Notes under the pieces: model-generated
The model's database searches: none
Told to the model about the DNA's origin: nothing
What the model saw: the letters and a program-made list of their open reading frames with translations, nothing else
Position numbers and translations under genes: made by a program
Part shown: piece after piece, positions 24,139 to 24,873 of the stretch
How positions within the stretch are numbered: the stretch's first letter is position 1
How the letters are laid out: each line of letters begins with the position of its first letter
Assembly: GCA_034189035.1 (NCBI GenBank)
Contig: JAXHVA010000063.1
Location: 1-24,873, forward strand
From: JAUXFK01 sp034189035
GTDB lineage: Bacteria; Desulfobacterota; UBA8473
Reading direction: 5' to 3'
DNA: 24,873 nt

Positions 24139-24321
24139 CTATATATTCCCTTTCCTTGATCGTATTTTATTTACTAACTGAAGCTTAAGCAAGGGTGAGA
24201 GTATGCCATAATTATCGCTATTGTCATAGACAAAATCTCTAATATATTTTAAATCCATTATTTCAATATGCCCCTTGACAAGCTCATATTTCAACGTTGA
24301 TTCAATATTGTCCCTGCTCAT
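24139..24321 (-). CDS. Possible small hypothetical protein or gene fragment (60 aa)
   Basis: An open frame from an ATG at 24321 to a TAG at 24139 encodes a charged, coding-like peptide (ELVKGHIEIMDLKYIRDFVY, then NYGILSPLLKLQLVNKIRS). It has no strong ribosome site. The frame stays open a few codons upstream of the ATG, which fits the tail of a truncated gene as well as a real small one. No family is recognised. Confidence 0.3.
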   Translation of the reverse strand: MSRDNIESTLKYELVKGHIEIMDLKYIRDFVYDNSDNYGILSPLLKLQLVNKIRSRKGNI

Positions 24322-24441
24322 CTTTATAACAGAAATATCGCTTTAATTACTCGTTTCAAAACATATCATTAGTGGTTCAGAATAAGGGCTATAACTTATA
24401 TATGGGCTCTATTTACATTCAGGTCTTTTGCCTTATAATTC

Positions 24442-24555
24442 TTATATTTTATTAATAAAAGGTTCTCTATCATTAATAAGATAGTCTATAAAGCGATCCT
24501 CCTTTTCTTTATTAAAATTATATTCAAAAGGAAAATTATGTTTTTGTTGAAAGTA
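24442..24555 (-). pseudogene. Coding-like C-terminal fragment (37 codons)
   Basis: Between in-frame stops, the minus strand reads a peptide with NFPFEYNFNKEKEDRFIDYL followed by INDREPFINKI and TAA. Its composition is typical of coding sequence but it has no start codon. It ends about 40 bp from the left end of the IS3-like element, as expected if a gene was decayed or interrupted there. The rest of 24322-24598 shows nothing I can name. No family is recognised. Confidence 0.3.
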
Positions 24556-24598
24556 TTACCTCATTACAATATAGCCAACTTATTATGAAATGGTTTAA

Positions 24599-24873
24599 TG
24601 TTGACGGACACTTTGCTAAGAGTAAAATCATAGAAAGCGAGGTGTCTTATCAACGAAAAACCAATCCGACAAAAATTCACAAAGGAATTCAAAGAAGATG
24701 CCATCAAATTGGTTCTGGAGCATGGATACAGCAGTTCAGATACTGGGAGGCGCTTGGCATGCACCCACCTGACATCTCCCGCTGGATCAGGGAATTTCGC
24801 ACAGAGCAAGAGGACATTGCCAAAGGCGGTGTCACAAGACGAGAATTGGGAGATGAGGTTCGGCCGCAAGGAA
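24599..24873 (+). mobile_element. Left part of an IS3-family-like insertion sequence, cut by the window edge
   Basis: A probable left end, TGTTGACGGACACTTTGC, starts near 24599. It has the TG start and GGACA core common at IS3-family ends, and lies about 43 bp before the orfA start, the usual leader spacing. The right end, orfB and the flanking duplication fall outside the window, so the end position is approximate. Confidence 0.6.
24642..24873 (+). pseudogene. IS3-type transposase orfA, partial and frameshifted
   Basis: This is the only plus-strand coding sequence. A GTG at 24642 starts one frame, which reads LGMHPPDISRWIREFRTEQE from 24753. The helix-turn-helix half KFTKEFKEDAIKLVLEHGYS lies in a different frame at 24673-24732. 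An extra A in one of two A5 runs (24656-24660 or 24671-24675) and a missing base near 24753 would restore a normal OrfA. Near 24860, GDEVR then departs from the expected RRLRKE, suggesting another small deletion. Either the copy is dead or the base calls near the contig end are poor. The leucine-zipper region and orfB are missing. Confidence 0.7.

Noticed and set aside
24564..24869. Minus-strand 101-aa open frame at the right edge
   Set aside because: It is antisense to the recognisable IS3 orfA (SRWIREF motif on the plus strand) and has no ribosome site or family features.
1..24873. CRISPR array, tRNA, rRNA or phage genes
   Set aside because: No regularly spaced repeats, no tRNA-like cloverleaf and no phage structural or integrase motifs were recognised.

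Overview
The window looks like a single accessory locus from an AT-rich Gram-negative bacterium. All confident genes lie on the minus strand, so transcription runs from high to low coordinates. Type IVa prepilins, a sigma-54 promoter in front of the first prepilin, an ABC-2 exporter and surface-glycan enzymes suggest a Desulfobacterota (Geobacter/Desulfo-like), Nitrospirota or similar lineage. The sequence alone does not settle the taxon. Position 1 starts exactly inside a perfect inverted repeat and the right edge stops inside a degenerate IS3-like element. Both are typical assembly break points, so the window may be a whole contig.

Layout in order of transcription (right to left). (1) 24873-23713: a partial, frameshifted IS3-type orfA, two small decayed-looking coding fragments, and a long non-coding stretch with a very good sigma-54 promoter (23868-23884) and TGTC-type inverted repeats upstream of it. 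(2) 23712-22753: two paralogous type IV prepilins separated by a strong G/C-run terminator hairpin. (3) 22718-16820: a tightly overlapping export operon of a TPR protein, an ABC-2 permease, a DUF2723/PMT-like membrane protein, another TPR protein, an ABC ATPase, a second paralogous permease and a 207-aa membrane protein. A 54-aa two-helix membrane protein (16726-16562) and a TMTC-like glycosyltransferase with C-terminal TPRs (16420-14336) follow. (4) A second excellent sigma-54 promoter candidate (14308-14292) precedes 14221-7665: GT2 glycosyltransferase, DUF354 protein, AsnB-type amidotransferase, alpha/alpha-barrel protein, methyltransferase and sugar nucleotidyltransferase. (5) A 101-bp MITE-like element with perfect 19-bp terminal inverted repeats lies beside a sigma-70-like promoter that would drive 7458-4793: GmhA-like SIS isomerase, NDP-sugar epimerase/dehydratase and radical SAM/SPASM-like protein. 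(6) 4613-43: methyltransferase, thiamine-diphosphate E1-alpha and E1-beta subunits, MDR alcohol dehydrogenase and another methyltransferase, joined by one-base TAATG overlaps at two junctions.

Working model (inference): the genes make, modify and export a surface glycan, or glycosylate a surface protein, in step with type IV pilin production. The heptose-like isomerase, nucleotidyltransferase and epimerase would make an activated sugar. The E1 pair, alcohol dehydrogenase, radical SAM protein, methyltransferases and AsnB would decorate it. The GT2, TMTC-like and DUF2723 proteins would transfer it, and the ATPase with two permeases would export it or a partner. From memory, this resembles Geobacter sulfurreducens, where a polysaccharide/export cluster (xap) lies just downstream of pilA. 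That gene-by-gene correspondence was not checked. The two sigma-54 sites are the most notable new observation, because they could couple pilin and glycan expression.
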